Shown here: positions 5,336-6,960 of the stretch, piece after piece
Position numbering within the stretch: position 1 is the first letter of the stretch
Layout: each line of letters opens with the position of its first letter
DNA from: Oscillospiraceae bacterium
Lineage (GTDB): Bacteria; Bacillota; Clostridia; Oscillospirales; Acutalibacteraceae
Assembly (NCBI GenBank): GCA_029004655.1
Contig: JAQVYP010000092.1
Span: 1-6,960 of the forward strand
Direction: 5' to 3'
DNA length: 6,960 nucleotides
Notes under the pieces: model-generated
Databases searched by the model: none
Told to the model about the DNA's origin: nothing
What the model saw: only the letters and a program-made list of their open reading frames with translations
Made by a program: the position numbers and the translations under genes

Positions 5336-6960
5336 ATGACGTTTGACAGAGAAATCGATTTTGAAAACGCCCTTATCAATCTACTGTTTGATAAGGGATG
5401 GGAGCCGGAAGTACTGAAATATAAGACGGAAGCCGAGTTAATTCAAAACTGGGCGGAAATCCTTTTTGAGAACAATCGGGATATTGATCGCCTTAATGAT
5501 ACTCCGCTGACGGTTGGAGAAATGCAGCAGATTATTGAACAGATCACTCGTCTGCGGACACCTTTGAAGTTGAACGGTTTCATCAACGGCAAAACGGTCT
5601 CTATCAAGCGCGACAATCCAGAGGATGAACTGCACTTTGGTAAAGAAGTCAGCCTGAAAATCTATGATCGGCAGGAGATAGCTGCCGGTCAAAGCCGCTA
5701 TCAGATAGCAGAGCAGCCGAAGTTCGCCACCCCGGGCATTTTGAATGACCGACGGGGCGATTTGATGCTGCTTATCAATGGCATGCCGGTCATTCATGTG
5801 GAATTGAAGAAGAGCGGCATTCCTGTCAGTCAGGCATTTTATCAGATTGAAAAGTATGCCCATGAGAACGTGTTTACCGGTCTGTTCTCTCTGGTACAGG
5901 TCTTTGTCGCCATGGAGCCGGAAGAAACGGTTTATTTCGCCAACCCCGGTCCGGATGGCAAGTTCAATAAGGATTACTATTTTCACTGGGCGGACTTCAA
6001 TAACGAACCCATGAACGACTGGCGCGAGATTGCATCCAACCTGATTTCCATTCCTATGGCGCATCAGCTGATTGGTTTTTATACAGTTGCAGACGACACG
6101 GACGGCGTACTTAAGGTTATGAGAAGTTATCAGTATTATGCAGCCTATGCCGTTTCTGACCGCGTTGCACAGATCAAATGGGATGAAAGTGACATTTACG
6201 GTGGTTATATATGGCACACGACCGGCTCCGGCAAGACTATGACCAGTTTTAAATCCGCACAGCTGATCGCCGACTCTAAGGATGCAGATAAAGTTGTTTT
6301 CTTGATGGATCGCGTTGAACTTGGTACGCAGTCTTTACAGGATTATCGTGGCTTTGCCGGAGATTCTGACTCCATTCAAGCAACCGAAGACACAAACGTC
6401 CTTGTTTCGAAGCTAAAAAGCGATAATCCTGCCAATACGCTGATCGTCACTTCTATTCAGAAAATGAGCCGAATCAAGGAAGATGGCTCTTTCAATGCGA
6501 GAGATGTCGAAATCATCAACGACAAGCGAATCGTGTTCATTGTCGATGAGGCACACCGTTCTGTCTTTGGAGAAATGTTGAGAACGATAAAAGAAACCTT
6601 TCCATCTGCCATTTTCTTTGGCTTCACCGGTACGCCAATTCAGGATGAGAACAGGAAGAAGATGAGTACTACTTCAGATGTATTTGGAAATGAACTGCAC
6701 CGGTATATTATTGCCGATGGTATTCGGGACAAGAACGTTCTTGGCTTCGATCCGTGTCAAGTGCTTACATACAAAGATATTGATCTACGAAAAGCAGTTG
6801 CGTTGGAAAAAGCAAAGGCTGCCGATGAGGGAGAAGCCATTGCAAATCCCAAGAAGAAAGAAGTCTATTACTACTATCTCGATCATACAAAAGTGCCGAT
6901 GGCAGGATACAAACTCGACGACGGATCCTATGTCAAAGGCATTGAGGACTTTATCACCCC
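5336..6960 (+). CDS. hsdR: Type I restriction endonuclease/translocase subunit HsdR (3' end outside the window)
   Basis: The motor and nuclease subunit: it pulls DNA past the bound complex using ATP and cuts unmodified DNA at a distance. ATG 5336 follows a strong AAGGAGG (5324-5330) at 5-nt spacing, 14 bp after hsdS. The frame is open to the window end, giving 541 full codons, about half of the ~1040 residues of EcoR124I HsdR. The N-terminal PD-(D/E)xK nuclease has D142, E156 and K158 (in GDLMLL and HVELKK) with the same spacing as the catalytic D151/E165/K167 of EcoR124I, plus the QxxxY motif as Q170-Y174. The SF2 motor shows Walker A TTGSGKT (295-301), motif Ia region VVFLMDRVELG, DEAH box VDEAH (403-407) and motif III GFTGTP (429-434). 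The remaining helicase motifs and C-terminal domain lie beyond 6960. All visible key residues are intact, so the system looks active. Confidence 0.97.
   Translation, partial: MTFDREIDFENALINLLFDKGWEPEVLKYKTEAELIQNWAEILFENNRDIDRLNDTPLTVGEMQQIIEQITRLRTPLKLNGFINGKTVSIKRDNPEDELHFGKEVSLKIYDRQEIAAGQSRYQIAEQPKFATPGILNDRRGDLMLLINGMPVIHVELKKSGIPVSQAFYQIEKYAHENVFTGLFSLVQVFVAMEPEETVYFANPGPDGKFNKDYYFHWADFNNEPMNDWREIASNLISIPMAHQLIGFYTVADDTDGVLKVMRSYQYYAAYAVSDRVAQIKWDESDIYGGYIWHTTGSGKTMTSFKSAQLIADSKDADKVVFLMDRVELGTQSLQDYRGFAGDSDSIQATEDTNVLVSKLKSDNPANTLIVTSIQKMSRIKEDGSFNARDVEIINDKRIVFIVDEAHRSVFGEMLRTIKETFPSAIFFGFTGTPIQDENRKKMSTTSDVFGNELHRYIIADGIRDKNVLGFDPCQVLTYKDIDLRKAVALEKAKAADEGEAIANPKKKEVYYYYLDHTKVPMAGYKLDDGSYVKGIEDFIT

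Noticed and set aside
5438..6217. 259-residue open frame on the minus strand
   Set aside because: It lies wholly opposite hsdR, whose frame carries the intact nuclease catalytic residues here. The minus-strand product is Ile/Val/Arg-rich with no recognisable domain and no ribosome binding site; it is a shadow of codon use in hsdR.

Overview
The window holds most of a type I restriction-modification (R-M) operon, in the order helix-turn-helix gene, hsdM, hsdS, hsdR. Two uncharacterised genes precede it. Every supported gene is on the + strand. The moderately AT-rich composition, the strong GGAGG-type ribosome binding sites at sensible spacing, and the style of the Hsd proteins suggest a low-to-moderate-GC Gram-positive, perhaps a gut Clostridia-type bacterium. 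That assignment is inferred from overall appearance only; no taxonomic marker gene is present.

Left part (1-893): the 3' end of a gene that starts before the window (acidic linker, then an Asn/Gln-rich tail), followed 13 bp later by a 212-residue protein of unknown function. The tail of the first protein and the N-terminal region of the second carry the same short motif, VFxQxGxxNxQIA. This suggests the two products act together, and it is the least explained signal in the window.

Middle (894-1333): a 66-residue excisionase/MerR-like DNA-binding protein (start at 943, set by a GGAGG site). A 190-bp non-coding stretch follows, holding a perfect 6+6 inverted repeat, a possible extended -10 promoter and a 24-bp imperfect palindrome just before the hsdM ribosome binding site. 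This is the likely control region of the R-M operon.

Right part (1334-6960): hsdM (914 residues, an N6-adenine methyltransferase with a long C-terminal region), hsdS (413 residues, two target-recognition domains separated by repeated conserved regions) and the first 541 codons of hsdR (PD-(D/E)xK nuclease plus SF2 translocase motifs, running off the window). The three genes are tightly packed (1 bp between M and S, 14 bp between S and R) and all reading frames are intact. HsdM and HsdS should form the modification enzyme, with HsdS choosing a bipartite DNA target, and HsdR adds ATP-driven translocation and cleavage of unmodified DNA. The R-M system itself is a known type. The novelty, if any, lies in the two upstream genes, the small DNA-binding protein and the palindromic control region.
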